Of a stretch of 64,000 bases of DNA, positions 16,301 through 25,612 are shown piece by piece. The stretch is from an uncultured Bacilli bacterium (GTDB lineage: Bacteria > Bacillota_I > Bacilli_A > RF39 > UBA660). Location of the stretch: assembly GCA_934098525.1 (NCBI GenBank), contig CAKONZ010000003.1, positions 1 to 64,000 of the forward strand. The letters are read 5' to 3'. The notes beneath the pieces are model-generated. The model saw only the letters and a program-made list of their open reading frames with translations, did not search any database and was not told the origin of the DNA. The first letter of the stretch is position 1. The number at the start of each line of letters is the position of its first letter. The translations under genes and the position numbers were made by a program.

Positions 16301-19300
16301 TTCTACACTTTTTAATGATTCTATCATATCTATTTTTTTTAATGAATAATGAATTAATATGCTTACTATAATTGTAAATAACATTATTAATATTGATGTA
16401 ATTATATAACTATATGGTTTTATATTATGAATAAATCTTACTGCTTCTATTTCTATTGTGTTAACTATTATATTTGTTAAGAATATACCAAATATTAATC
16501 CTAAAATTATTCCTATTATTGTTAGTATAATTGTTTCTTTTATTATGTAGTCATCTACTTCTTTGTCTGTGAATCCTAGTACTTTTAGTGTGGCGATTTC
16601 TCTTTTTCTTTCTGATATATTAATATATGATAAGTTATATAACACTACAAATGATAGGGCCCCTGATAGTATTATTAGTATTAATACCACGTTGTTTAGT
16701 GATTTTAACATGTTATTTACGTTTTTTATAGTTTGATTAATTGACATAATACTCATTATGTTATCATTTTTTAGTAAATCTTTAGAAAGTTTTTCTTCGT
16801 GTTTTAGATTGTCTAGTTTTATATATATTATATTAGTTTGGTAGGTATTAATGTTATCTTCATACGTTTTTTTGTTCATAAATATGTAATTACCTACATA
16901 ATTTTCACATATTGCTGTAATTTTGAATTTATATTCTTTTAAATTTCCATCTTTTATTGTTAATATCTCATTTTCTTTTTTATTTGTTAGTTGTGCTAGT
17001 TTATCTGATATTATTATTTCATTATCTTTTAGTGTTAATGGTTTTTTTGTTTTTAAATCTTTTAAGTTAATTATTCCATTCATTTTATTATCTTCTTCTG
17101 GTATGAAGATATTTATATTGTATTTATCAGTAGTCATAGACACAACCATGTTTGTATCTAATCTTTTTTTAATATGTTTGTTTGCAAGAACTTTGTTTAA
17201 ATCTTCTTTATCGTTTTCTTCTGTTACATAAATCATTTCATCGAATTTAAATATGTTATTGTATTGTTTGTCAGGAATTTCAGTTATTGCATCTCTAATT
17301 CCAAATCCTGCCAACATTAATGCTGTACAGCCTAGTATTCCACCGGATGTCATAATAACTCTTTTTTTATATCTGATGAGGTTTCTAATTGTAATTTTAT
17401 TTGAAAAGTTTATATGATTCCAAAGTAATGGTATTTTTTCTAGAATAATTCTTTTACCATTTGATGGAGCTTTTGGCCTCATTAGTTCTGATGGTTTTTC
17501 TTTTACTACTTTTTTAATTGTAATCATTGTTGTTCCACATATGCAAATTATTGCTATTGTTATACCTATAATTACATTCGAAGGGTTAAAATCATATTGA
17601 AATACATGAATATCAAATAGTATTTTATAGATATTCCATATAAATTTTGGAAGTAAGAAAAATCCAAGTAATGAGCCAATTATTCCTCCTGATATGGTTG
17701 CTGTTAAAGAATAGAGGATATATTTTCTTCTGATTTGTTTGTTATTGAATCCAAGTGATTTTAATGTTCCTATTGTGGTTCTATCATCTTCTACCATTCT
17801 TGACATGGAAATCAAACTTATTAGAATTGCTACTACGAAAAATATTGTTGGAAATATTTTTGCTAAATTTGATACACTTTCTCCATCATCCATAAAACTT
17901 GAGTAATCAGTGTCATCTAATCTTGTGTATATATACCATTTTGCTTTTGGTATTTCATTTAATTTATTTTTTGCTTCTTGTATTTTTAAGTCAAACATAT
18001 CTTTGCTGTTTATATATTCTTCTAAGTTTTTATTGTATAAGTTTAAATTGTTATTATATAGTTTTAATCCATCATTATAGTTATTTATTCCTGCTTTATA
18101 TTCTTCTAGATATTTATAATATTTTTGATATCCTTCTTCTAGTTCTTTTTCTTTTATATCTATTGTTATAAGACCATTTATTAGGTTTATTATAGTTTTA
18201 TTATTTTCTTTGTAAAAGTTTAATATTTCAATAATTTTATCATAGTTTTCGATATCATCTGGGATGTTTTCTATTACTTTGTCGATGTATTCATTATTTG
18301 TTAAGTATTCTTCAATTATTTCATCTATGCTTTTACTTGTTATTTCATTTATGAATTCAATGATTTTATCATAATTTTCAATATCTTTAGGTATAAGATT
18401 GATTATTTCATCTTTTTTATTTGCAATGTTTTCTATTTCATTTTTTAGATCTGTATCATATGTTTTGTTGATAAGATCAATAATTTTATCATAATTTTCG
18501 ATATCTTTGGGTATAAGATTAATTATATCTTCTTTTGTTATGCTTTTTAAATAATCTTTAATATTGTTTATGTCTTCTAAGGAGATGTTATATTTATTTA
18601 ATTCTTCATTTATTAGTTTTTTATTTTTTTCTAGTTCTATTTTTCCGTTATCTAGTGTGTTTTTACTATTTATTAGTTCTTTATTAACATTGTCTAATTT
18701 TATTTTTGAATTATCTAGTGTATTTTTTGCATTTGTTAATTTTTTGTTTGCATTATTTAGTTCAATCAGGGCATTATCAAATTTTATTTGGTTTTCTTCT
18801 TGTTGATTTAAAATATTATTATTTATTTCGTTGTATATTTCATTATATCTTGATATTTCTCTTGCTTTTTTAATTTTATTTAGATTTTCTATGGATTCTT
18901 TTATTAAATTATTGTATTTTTTACTATTTGTTGTTTCTTCTTTAGCATTTTTGATTGTTATATATAGTTCTGTATAGTAGTCTATATTGAAGTTGTCATT
19001 ATTTACGTAAGCGTAGTAGTCAATTTTTCCTGAACCTATATTGGTATTACCACGATTTAATGTTCCTGTTTCACTTGTTATATATAAAGGACTTTTTACT
19101 ATTCCTACAATTGTTAATTCTTTTTCTTTAAAATCTTCATCTTCTATTATTTTGATTTTATCATTTATATTTAAAGATTCTTTATTTATCATTGCTTGCT
19201 CTACAATTATTTCGTTATTATTTTTAGGCATTCTACCTTTTAGTATTTGTGTTTTATTTATTTTGTCGTTTATGCCAATTATTTTTATTACTAGTTCTTG

Positions 19301-19600
19301 ATTTTTAGTTGTTATTAATACATCTTTTGAATTAGATGGATATACATTTTTTATACTTTCTATATTTTTTATGCTTTCTATATCAGCTTTTGTAAGTCCT
19401 AGAGTAGAAATTATTTTAATGTCATATGTATTATTATCATCATAGTATTTATCAAGGGATTTTGTCATGTCAGGAGCGGCCATTTTTATTCCAACAAAGA
19501 CTCCAACTCCTAACATACTCATTACTAGTAATGATAGGAATCTTTTGAATGAATGTTTTATTTCTCTTATACTTGTAGTTGTTATTCTATCTTTTTTCAT
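16298..19600 (-). CDS. Large FtsX-like ABC transporter permease with extracellular coil
   Basis: About 1100 aa. N-terminal span (FKRFLSLLVMSMLGVGVFVG), then a MacB-like periplasmic-type domain, a very long helical section (about 235-545), and an FtsX domain of three spans (about 590-720). A second half with one span near 745, an extracellular domain and a final FtsX domain (about 960-1095) follows. This is the duplicated-permease plan of YtrF/LolC-type lipoprotein or peptide exporters. The helical section contains repeats (separate entry). ATG 19600 is chosen over GTG 19609 as the more usual codon. It lies two bases after the ATPase gene, one operon. Substrate unknown; antimicrobial-peptide or surface-molecule export is an inference. 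Confidence 0.8.
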   Translation of the reverse strand: MKKDRITTTSIREIKHSFKRFLSLLVMSMLGVGVFVGIKMAAPDMTKSLDKYYDDNNTYDIKIISTLGLTKADIESIKNIESIKNVYPSNSKDVLITTKNQELVIKIIGINDKINKTQILKGRMPKNNNEIIVEQAMINKESLNINDKIKIIEDEDFKEKELTIVGIVKSPLYITSETGTLNRGNTNIGSGKIDYYAYVNNDNFNIDYYTELYITIKNAKEETTNSKKYNNLIKESIENLNKIKKAREISRYNEIYNEINNNILNQQEENQIKFDNALIELNNANKKLTNAKNTLDNSKIKLDNVNKELINSKNTLDNGKIELEKNKKLINEELNKYNISLEDINNIKDYLKSITKEDIINLIPKDIENYDKIIDLINKTYDTDLKNEIENIANKKDEIINLIPKDIENYDKIIEFINEITSKSIDEIIEEYLTNNEYIDKVIENIPDDIENYDKIIEILNFYKENNKTIINLINGLITIDIKEKELEEGYQKYYKYLEEYKAGINNYNDGLKLYNNNLNLYNKNLEEYINSKDMFDLKIQEAKNKLNEIPKAKWYIYTRLDDTDYSSFMDDGESVSNLAKIFPTIFFVVAILISLISMSRMVEDDRTTIGTLKSLGFNNKQIRRKYILYSLTATISGGIIGSLLGFFLLPKFIWNIYKILFDIHVFQYDFNPSNVIIGITIAIICICGTTMITIKKVVKEKPSELMRPKAPSNGKRIILEKIPLLWNHINFSNKITIRNLIRYKKRVIMTSGGILGCTALMLAGFGIRDAITEIPDKQYNNIFKFDEMIYVTEENDKEDLNKVLANKHIKKRLDTNMVVSMTTDKYNINIFIPEEDNKMNGIINLKDLKTKKPLTLKDNEIIISDKLAQLTNKKENEILTIKDGNLKEYKFKITAICENYVGNYIFMNKKTYEDNINTYQTNIIYIKLDNLKHEEKLSKDLLKNDNIMSIMSINQTIKNVNNMLKSLNNVVLILIILSGALSFVVLYNLSYINISERKREIATLKVLGFTDKEVDDYIIKETIILTIIGIILGLIFGIFLTNIIVNTIEIEAVRFIHNIKPYSYIITSILIMLFTIIVSILIHYSLKKIDMIESLKSVE
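18190..18545 (-). repeat. Internal coding repeat in the ABC permease
   Basis: Three copies of a unit beginning IPKDIENYDKII or IPDDIENYDKII, spaced about 40-45 residues apart, each followed by a short helix, within the coiled extracellular part. Nearby, a second family (LTNAKNTLDNSKIKLD, then ELINSKNTLDNGKIE) repeats at about 22 residues. Confidence 0.75.
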
Positions 19601-19602
19601 TT

Positions 19603-20304
19603 TTACCACTCTATTTCATCTATACTTTTAGGATTTTTATTAATGATAATGTTTTCAGTACGACCATTTTTAAAATTAATGATTTTATCTGCCATAGGTG
19701 CTATAGCAGCGTTATGAGTAATTATTATTACTGTCATTTTTTCTTTTCTTGCGGTTTCTTCTAGTAATTTTAATATTTGTTTTCCTGTTTTGTAATCAAG
19801 AGCTCCAGTTGGTTCATCACATAGTAATAATTTAGGATTTTTTGCTATTGCACGTGCTATTGCTACTCTTTGTTGTTCGCCTCCTGATAGTTGGGATGGA
19901 AAGTTATTTATTCTTTTTTCTAATCCTACTTTTTTTAAGATGGTTTTTGGGTCTAAGTAGTCTTTACATAATTGTACTGCTAGTTCTACATTTTCTAAGG
20001 CAGTTAGGTTTTGTACTAAGTTATAAAATTGGAATACAAAACCAATGTCGTGTCTACGATACATAATTAGTTCTTTGTTATTATAGTTAGTTATATCTTT
20101 TTTATCTACTATAACTTTTCCGTTTGTTGCTTGATCCATGCCCCCTAGTATGTTTAAACATGTTGTTTTACCTGCTCCTGAAGGGCCTAGTATTACAACT
20201 AATTCTCCTTTTTCTATTTCAAATGAAGCTTTATTTAAGGCTTTTATTTCTACTTCTCCCATTTTATAAATTTTATCAACGTTTTTAAATTCTATGTATG
20301 CCAT
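19603..20304 (-). CDS. ABC transporter ATP-binding protein (MacB/LolD type)
   Basis: 233 aa with Walker A GPSGAGKTT (about 40-48), Q-loop FVFQFYN, signature LSGGEQQRVAIARA (about 139-152), Walker B LLLCDEPTGALD (about 160-171) and H-loop THN (about 197). This is the MacB/LolD/FtsE-like subgroup that pairs with FtsX-type permeases and drives mechanotransmission. AGGAAGGTGAC is its ribosome binding site. First gene of the two-gene operon with the large permease. Confidence 0.9.
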   Translation of the reverse strand: MAYIEFKNVDKIYKMGEVEIKALNKASFEIEKGELVVILGPSGAGKTTCLNILGGMDQATNGKVIVDKKDITNYNNKELIMYRRHDIGFVFQFYNLVQNLTALENVELAVQLCKDYLDPKTILKKVGLEKRINNFPSQLSGGEQQRVAIARAIAKNPKLLLCDEPTGALDYKTGKQILKLLEETARKEKMTVIIITHNAAIAPMADKIINFKNGRTENIIINKNPKSIDEIEW

Positions 20305-20498
20305 ATTGTCACCTTCCTGGCGATATATTATATCATAAATTTATTTGTTTATCTATATTTATATTATTAAAATTTTTGAATTTTGTTTTTAATAAAAAAT
20401 TATATAAAAAGAGTCCAATTACTTTTGTTTTGACAGATAAAAATTATAGTGGATTACCAATAGCGGATGGTACTATAAATTTAACAGAGTAGATTTTT
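20305..20498. other. Divergent promoter region with a possible gene remnant
   Basis: TATAAT-like bases near 20323-20330 on the minus strand can serve the ABC operon. On the plus strand an open frame ends at TAG 20490 with PITFVLTDKNYSGLPIADG, which looks protein-like but lacks a start context and is unrecognised. A strong terminator follows it, hinting that a plus-strand gene once ended here. Confidence 0.35.
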
Positions 20499-20540
20499 AG
20501 ATATAAATATGGATTTAAATATTTATATCTTTTTTATTTT
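20499..20540 (+). terminator. Rho-independent terminator
   Basis: Perfect 12-bp stem AGATATAAATAT / ATATTTATATCT (20499-20510, 20519-20530) followed by T-rich sequence. Confidence 0.75.
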
Positions 20541-20566
20541 TATGATACAATATTATTGGTGATAGT

Positions 20567-21100
20567 ATGTTAGAAATAGAGAAAAAAGAATTTTATGGTG
20601 GCACTAAATGTGTTGTTAAGACAAATCAAGGAGATTTTTATATTAAATCTAATAATGATTTGGATTTATATTGGGGATGTGATGCTTCTGTAATTGATAA
20701 TAAAAAGAGTTATATTGTAGATAGGGAAAATTATGAAATATATTCGTATTTTGATAATTTGTTTAATTCTATGAAGAATAGTGAAAGAATGATGAGCTTT
20801 TTTAGTCCTTTTCATGATGATAAGATCAAGTGTTATTCTGATGATGATAGTGTCGATATAGCTAGTTTTTTTGAAATTGAAAAACTTGATAATTTTTATA
20901 AAATAACATTTAACAGATGTAAAGAATCAAAGTATTTTTTGATTCCTACACATTCTGTTAGAATCAGTGAAAATGGTAGATATGATGAGTTTAATTCTTT
21001 TTTCTTGAAATTGTATAAAGATTTAGAGGAATATGATAGTAATTATCATCAAATGGATTTTGATGAGGTTGCTGTTAGGAGTAGAAAATTAGCTAAATAA
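20567..21100 (+). CDS. Uncharacterised 177-aa cytosolic protein
   Basis: No family recognised. It is acidic and rich in Tyr, Phe and Ser, with FYGGTKCVVKTNQGDFYI at the start, which reads like a small beta-rich domain, and EKLDNFYKITFNRCKESKYF in the middle. No signal peptide or span. TTGGTGATAGT precedes the ATG, and it ends ten bases before prfB, so the two are probably co-transcribed. Being upstream of a housekeeping gene with matching base composition, it is likely native rather than recently acquired. Confidence 0.55.
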   Translation: MLEIEKKEFYGGTKCVVKTNQGDFYIKSNNDLDLYWGCDASVIDNKKSYIVDRENYEIYSYFDNLFNSMKNSERMMSFFSPFHDDKIKCYSDDDSVDIASFFEIEKLDNFYKITFNRCKESKYFLIPTHSVRISENGRYDEFNSFFLKLYKDLEEYDSNYHQMDFDEVAVRSRKLAK

Positions 21101-21110
21101 TGGAGGAATT

Positions 21111-22212
21111 ATGGATATTAATGAGATTAAGAAGAATTTGAATTTAAAACTTGAAATTGTTTTAGATTTATGGAGGTCACTTTGACATTGATTCAAAGAT
21201 TAATCAAATAAGTGAATTGGAGAAAGAAATAAATGCTTTTGATATATGGGATGATCCGGAACACGCTAAGAAGATTATTTCTAAGTTGAATAGTTTAAAG
21301 AATGTTACTAATAATATTATTGATGTTAAAAATAGTATTTTAAATGATATTGATATTACTAATTTACTTATTGATGAATATGATGATGAGCTTTATTCTA
21401 ATTTAATGGATGATGTTTTAAAAATTGATAAGAGAGTTAATGATTTGGAAATAGAGCTTTTATTTAATAATGATTATGATCGTGGTAATTGTATTTTGGA
21501 GGTACATGCTGGTGCAGGTGGAACTGAAGCCTGTGATTGGGCAATGATGCTTTTTAGAATGTATAATAGATGGGCGGAAAGTAAAAACTATAAAATAGAG
21601 TTATTAGATTATCAAGATGGTGATGAGGCTGGTATAAAAAAAGCTTCTATTATGATTTCTGGAGAGAATGCTTATGGATACTTAAAGGGTGAAAAGGGCG
21701 TACATAGATTGGTTAGATTATCTCCTTTTGATGCTAATAATAAAAGACATACTTCTTTTGCTTCTGTCGATGTTACTCCTGACTTTGATGATACTGTTGA
21801 TATAGATATAAAAGATGAAGATATAAAGGTAGATGTTTATAGATCTAGTGGTGCTGGAGGTCAAGGTGTTAATACTACTGATAGTGCTGTAAGAATTACT
21901 TATTTGCCATTAAAGTTAGTGGTTACGTGTCAAAATGAAAGAAGTCAAATAAAAAACAAAGAAAAAGCTATTCAAATCTTAAAAAATAAATTGAAATTAA
22001 TAGAAATAGAAAATAAGGAAAAAGAATTATCTAGTTTGAAGGGTGATAATAAAAATATAGAATTTGGTTCACAAATTCGAAGCTATGTTATGCATCCTTA
22101 TTCTATGGTTAAAGATCATAGAACAAATGTTGAGACTAGTAATGTTTCTAAGGTTTTAGATGGAGATTTAGATATGTTTATTAATAGTTATTTAAGGAGA
22201 AAAGATAGATGA
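21111..22212 (+). CDS. prfB: Peptide chain release factor 2, with programmed +1 frameshift
   Basis: RF2 ends translation at UGA and UAA. The frame opened at ATG 21111 (GGAGGAATT upstream) runs 24 codons to a TGA at 21183-21185. Skipping one T continues as DIDSKINQISELEKEINAFD and so on to TGA 22210. Peptide anticodon and catalytic motifs: the RF2-type tripeptide loop lies in the region preceding CHRxxS-like HTSFASVDV. The GGQ loop is SSGAGGQGVNTTDSAVRI (about residues 245-262). The predicted length of about 366 aa is normal for RF2. The gene is split across two frames by design, not by decay. It overlaps the following YitT gene by four bases. Confidence 0.95.
21171..21186 (+). promoter_or_regulatory. 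RF2 autoregulatory frameshift site
   Basis: TGGAGG (Shine-Dalgarno-like, 21171-21176) precedes CTTTGAC (21180-21186): the slippery CUU followed by the in-frame UGA stop. Low RF2 favours the +1 slip, giving feedback control. The spacing of three bases between GGAGG and CTT matches known RF2 sites. Confidence 0.95.
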
Positions 22213-23066
22213 AAGATGTTTTAAAAAAAATTGATAAAAAGCATAAGCTTTTTAGATTTATTGAAATGGTTTTTGGTGTTTTAATCATGGCCCTTTCATT
22301 TAATTTATTTATTTTACCTAATGATATTGTTGTAGGTGGTGTAAGTGGTATTAGTATTATAGTTTATAGATTGTTTAATATTAATATATCTTTATTTATT
22401 TTTATTTCTTGTTTAATTTTACTTCTAGTAAGTTATTTTTTGCTAGGAAAGGATGAAACAAAGTATTCAATTATGGGGTCTATATTGTTTCCTCTTTTTG
22501 TTGAACTTACTTCTTCTATACCACAATATTTAAATCTTGATAGTAGTGATCAATTACTTGGTGCTTTGTTTGGAGGAGTATTGTATGGCTTTGGATCTGG
22601 ACTTGTTTTTAAAGCAGGTTATACTACTGGAGGAACAGATATTTTGAATCAGATTGTTCAAAAGTATTTTAAGATTTCATTTGGAAATTCTATATTAATA
22701 GTTGATGGTTTGGTTGTTCTTGTAGGTGGTTTTATATTTGGATGGACTAAGTTTATGTATGCTTTAATTATTTTATATATAATTAGTATAATAACTGATA
22801 AAGTTTTACTTGGTATTTCTTCCTCTAAAGCTTTTTATATTGTTACTTCTAAACAGGAAGAGATTAAATCATTTGTAATAGGAGATTTGGGACATACTGT
22901 AACAATTTTAGATGCTAAGGGAGGATATTCTAAGGTTAAAAATCCGGTATTGTTCACAGTTATTCCTACTAGTGAATATTATAAGTTTAAAGAAGGTATT
23001 CATATTATTGATCCTAATGCTTTTTTTACAGTTGTTGATGCTTATGAAGTATTAGGTGGTGAGTAA
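22209..23066 (+). CDS. YitT-family membrane protein, copy 1
   Basis: 285 aa with five or six membrane spans in the first 200 residues: spans near 20-40, 45-70, 78-100, 105-135 and 150-190. The family motifs VGGVSGISIIVYRLF (about 42-56) and KAGYTTGGTDILNQI (about 138-152) are present. A cytosolic C-terminal DUF2179 domain (about 205-285) has GDLGHTVTILDAKGGYS. YitT proteins are widespread in Bacillota with unknown or transport-related roles. It overlaps prfB by ATGA, so the two are coupled. A paralogue follows immediately. Confidence 0.85.
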   Translation: MKDVLKKIDKKHKLFRFIEMVFGVLIMALSFNLFILPNDIVVGGVSGISIIVYRLFNINISLFIFISCLILLLVSYFLLGKDETKYSIMGSILFPLFVELTSSIPQYLNLDSSDQLLGALFGGVLYGFGSGLVFKAGYTTGGTDILNQIVQKYFKISFGNSILIVDGLVVLVGGFIFGWTKFMYALIILYIISIITDKVLLGISSSKAFYIVTSKQEEIKSFVIGDLGHTVTILDAKGGYSKVKNPVLFTVIPTSEYYKFKEGIHIIDPNAFFTVVDAYEVLGGE

Positions 23067-23067
23067 T

Positions 23068-23949
23068 ATGAAAAGTAAGATTATAGATAAAATAAGTGAG
23101 AAGAATTTGTTTTATAAGTATTTTTTAGTTACTCTTTCATCGCTTATTTCAGCAATTTATTATAATCTTTTAATTCTTCCTATTCATTTGGTATCTGGAG
23201 GAACTGGTGGAATAGCAATTATTTTAAATCATATATTTGGACTTGATCCATCTTTAGTTATATTTTTATTGTCATTTGCTTTACTTGTTATAGGTTATTT
23301 TCATTTATCAAAGGAAGATGTTTTTGCAGCTTTATATATTACTATTGTTTATCCGTTATTTGTTTCTGCTTTTTCAAAGATTGGTGAAATTATATATATA
23401 GATGATTCGAATGCTTTGCTACTTGTTGTTATAGCAGGTGTTTTGAGTGGTGTTACTAATGGAATGATATATAGAACGGGATTAAATACTGGTGGATTAG
23501 GAGTTTTAGGAAAAATAATTGCTATTAATTTGAAAACTTCTGTTAATACAGTGACTTCTATTCTTAATTTTTGTGTTGTTATAGTGGGAACTGTGATATT
23601 TGGTATTAATATGCTTTTGTATGCTGCTATTTATTTATATATAAGTCAAATTGTTACTGAAAGATTTTTACTTGGTGTTTCTAAGAATAAAATGGTTCAT
23701 ATTGTTTCTAGAAAACCAAAAGAAATTGTTGATTTTTTAAAAAATGATTTAGGACATGATGCTACTGTATATAGTGTTTGTGGACAAAGTGAAAAGGGTA
23801 TTTATAAGATGATTATGACTATGGTTCCTAATAAGAAGTATATTTTATTGAAAGAGGCAATTAAAGAGATAGATGACAAATCTTTTGTATTTGTTTGTGA
23901 TAGTTATGAGGTAAGAGGTCAAGATATGAGTCTTAAAAGTGTTAAGTAA
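23068..23949 (+). CDS. YitT-family membrane protein, copy 2
   Basis: A paralogue of the preceding gene, aligned along its whole length: LVSGGTGGIAIILNH matches VVGGVSGISIIVYR, RTGLNTGGLGVLGKI matches KAGYTTGGTDILNQI, and NDLGHDATVYSVCGQS matches the DUF2179 start. The ATG at 23068 follows AGGTGGTGAG and lies just after the previous stop. The tandem pair may form a heteromer. A terminator overlaps its end, closing the prfB operon. Confidence 0.85.
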   Translation: MKSKIIDKISEKNLFYKYFLVTLSSLISAIYYNLLILPIHLVSGGTGGIAIILNHIFGLDPSLVIFLLSFALLVIGYFHLSKEDVFAALYITIVYPLFVSAFSKIGEIIYIDDSNALLLVVIAGVLSGVTNGMIYRTGLNTGGLGVLGKIIAINLKTSVNTVTSILNFCVVIVGTVIFGINMLLYAAIYLYISQIVTERFLLGVSKNKMVHIVSRKPKEIVDFLKNDLGHDATVYSVCGQSEKGIYKMIMTMVPNKKYILLKEAIKEIDDKSFVFVCDSYEVRGQDMSLKSVK

Positions 23950-23970
23950 ATTTTATTTAACGCTTTTTTA
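23935..23970 (+). terminator. Rho-independent terminator of the prfB-yitT operon
   Basis: AAAAGTGTTAAGTAAA pairs with TTTATTTAACGCTTTT (two G-U pairs), followed by T-run; it includes the stop codon. Confidence 0.75.
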
Positions 23971-24027
23971 TTTATATAATTTTTAAAAAGTGCTATAATG
24001 TTTAATATATAAGGATGGTGTTTGAAA

Positions 24028-24726
24028 ATGGAAATTATAAGTATGAAAAATGTTTTTAAAACTTATCCTAATGGTGTTGGTGCCATATATGATTTAAATC
24101 TTACTATTGAAAAGGGTGAGTTTGTTTTTATTATAGGTGGTTCAGGAAGTGGTAAATCTACTTTGATTAAGATGCTATATAGGGAAGAAAAACCTTCTAG
24201 AGGAGAGATTGTTTTAGGAGGAGTAAACGTTGTTAGACTTAGAAATTCTAAGGTATATAAATTAAGAAGAAAAATAGGGGTAGTTTTCCAAGATTATAAA
24301 CTTTTACCTAAACTTACAGTATTTGAGAATGTTGCTTTTGCATTAGAGGTTACTGGTGCTGATAGCAAGATTATTAGAAAAAGAGTTATTGAGGTTTTGG
24401 AACAGGTTGGATTAAAGTCAAAAATAAAAGAGTATCCTGATAAACTATCAGGAGGAGAACAACAAAGAGTGGCAATAGCACGTGCTATTGTTAATAATCC
24501 TAAAATTTTAATTTGTGATGAACCTACTGGTAATCTTGATCCTAAAATTAGTATGGAAATTATGGAAATTTTGGATTCTATTAATAAAAACATGGGTACT
24601 ACTATTTTAATGGTTACTCATGATATTGATATTGTTGATAAGATGAAAAAAAGGGTATTAGTTTTAAAAGAAGGAAGATTAGTTGGGGATTATAAGGAAG
24701 GAGAGTTTAAACATGAAAACGCTTAG
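24028..24726 (+). CDS. ftsE: Cell-division ABC ATPase FtsE
   Basis: 232 aa with Walker A GGSGSGKST (about 36-44), FQDYKLLP (Q-loop), LSGGEQQRVAIARA (about 137-150), Walker B ILICDEPTGNLD (about 158-169) and THD H-loop. FtsE pairs with FtsX to control peptidoglycan hydrolases at the division site. ATG 24028 is chosen for AAGGATGGTG upstream. TATAAT at 23994-23999 suggests its own promoter. Overlap with ftsX by 14 bases and with the M23 hydrolase beyond confirms identity over other ABC ATPases. Confidence 0.92.
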   Translation: MEIISMKNVFKTYPNGVGAIYDLNLTIEKGEFVFIIGGSGSGKSTLIKMLYREEKPSRGEIVLGGVNVVRLRNSKVYKLRRKIGVVFQDYKLLPKLTVFENVAFALEVTGADSKIIRKRVIEVLEQVGLKSKIKEYPDKLSGGEQQRVAIARAIVNNPKILICDEPTGNLDPKISMEIMEILDSINKNMGTTILMVTHDIDIVDKMKKRVLVLKEGRLVGDYKEGEFKHENA

Positions 24727-25612
24727 GACTTTTTATAGAAGTATTAGAGATGCTTTTAAAAGTGTTGTAAGAAATTTTAGTTTATCTATTGCTTCTGTGT
24801 CTTGTATTACAATTACACTTGTTATAATTGCTTCAGCTTTGTTGATATCTGAAAATGTTAAAAACTTTACTGATGAGATTGTTTCTGATGTTACTATTGT
24901 TGCTTTTTTAGATAGTGATATTGATGAAATTGGGGTTATGTCTTTTGAGGATGAACTTTCTAAATTAAATAATATTGAGACTTATTCTTATAAAACTAAA
25001 GCTCAAGTTAGAGAAGAGATGATAAAAGAAAATGAAACTTTTAGTGATATTTTGTCTAACTGGGATGATGAAGATAATCCTTTGAAAGATACTTATACAA
25101 TTAAAGTAAAAGATGTAAATGATATAGGCAAAACTGCTGATGAAATTAAAAAGATAGCGGGGGTTAGTACAGTTCAGTATGGAGAAGGTTTAGTTGAAAA
25201 ATTAGTTGGTGTGTTTGAAGCTATACAAAAGATTACAATTATAGCTGCACTTGCATTGATTATTGTTACTGTTTTCTTGATTATTAATACTATTAAGCTT
25301 ACTATTTTTTCAAGGAAAAGAGAAATATCAATTATGAGATTAGTTGGTGCTAGTAATACAAGAATTAAATTACCATTTGTAGTAGAGGGTATTTTACTTG
25401 GTATTATTGGTTCTATAATTCCTATTTTGATAATTGTTTTTGGTTATACTTCTTTATATGATTATTTTGGTGGACAATTATTTTCTCCTATTATAAAGTT
25501 GGTTAAACCTATGCCTTTTGTTTTATATACTTCTGTTATTGTGTTATTAGTAGGAATGATAGTTGGTATGTTTGGCAGTAGTAGAGCTGTAAGGAGGTAT
25601 ATTAAAGTATAA
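24713..25612 (+). CDS. ftsX: Cell-division protein FtsX
   Basis: 299 aa with the FtsX layout: N-terminal cytosolic helix and span (about 22-45), an extracellular domain (about 46-175), and three C-terminal spans (about 180-205, 228-255, 270-292). The coupling-helix segment SRKREISIMRLVGASN (about 203-218) is present. ATG 24713 has AAGGAAGGAGAG upstream and lies inside ftsE's end. The final TAA shares a base with the start of the hydrolase gene, so FtsE, FtsX and the hydrolase are made together. Confidence 0.92.
   Translation: MKTLRTFYRSIRDAFKSVVRNFSLSIASVSCITITLVIIASALLISENVKNFTDEIVSDVTIVAFLDSDIDEIGVMSFEDELSKLNNIETYSYKTKAQVREEMIKENETFSDILSNWDDEDNPLKDTYTIKVKDVNDIGKTADEIKKIAGVSTVQYGEGLVEKLVGVFEAIQKITIIAALALIIVTVFLIINTIKLTIFSRKREISIMRLVGASNTRIKLPFVVEGILLGIIGSIIPILIIVFGYTSLYDYFGGQLFSPIIKLVKPMPFVLYTSVIVLLVGMIVGMFGSSRAVRRYIKV

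Noticed and set aside
17899..18171. Plus-strand hydrophobic ORFs opposite the ABC permease (also 16923, 18564, 19041, 19842)
   Set aside because: They are Leu/Phe/Ser-rich shadows of a Lys/Asn/Ile-rich gene on the other strand, with no ribosome binding sites.
18190..18545. CRISPR-like repeats
   Set aside because: The repeated DNA is in frame within the permease coding sequence and spacers are not unique; it is protein repetition.
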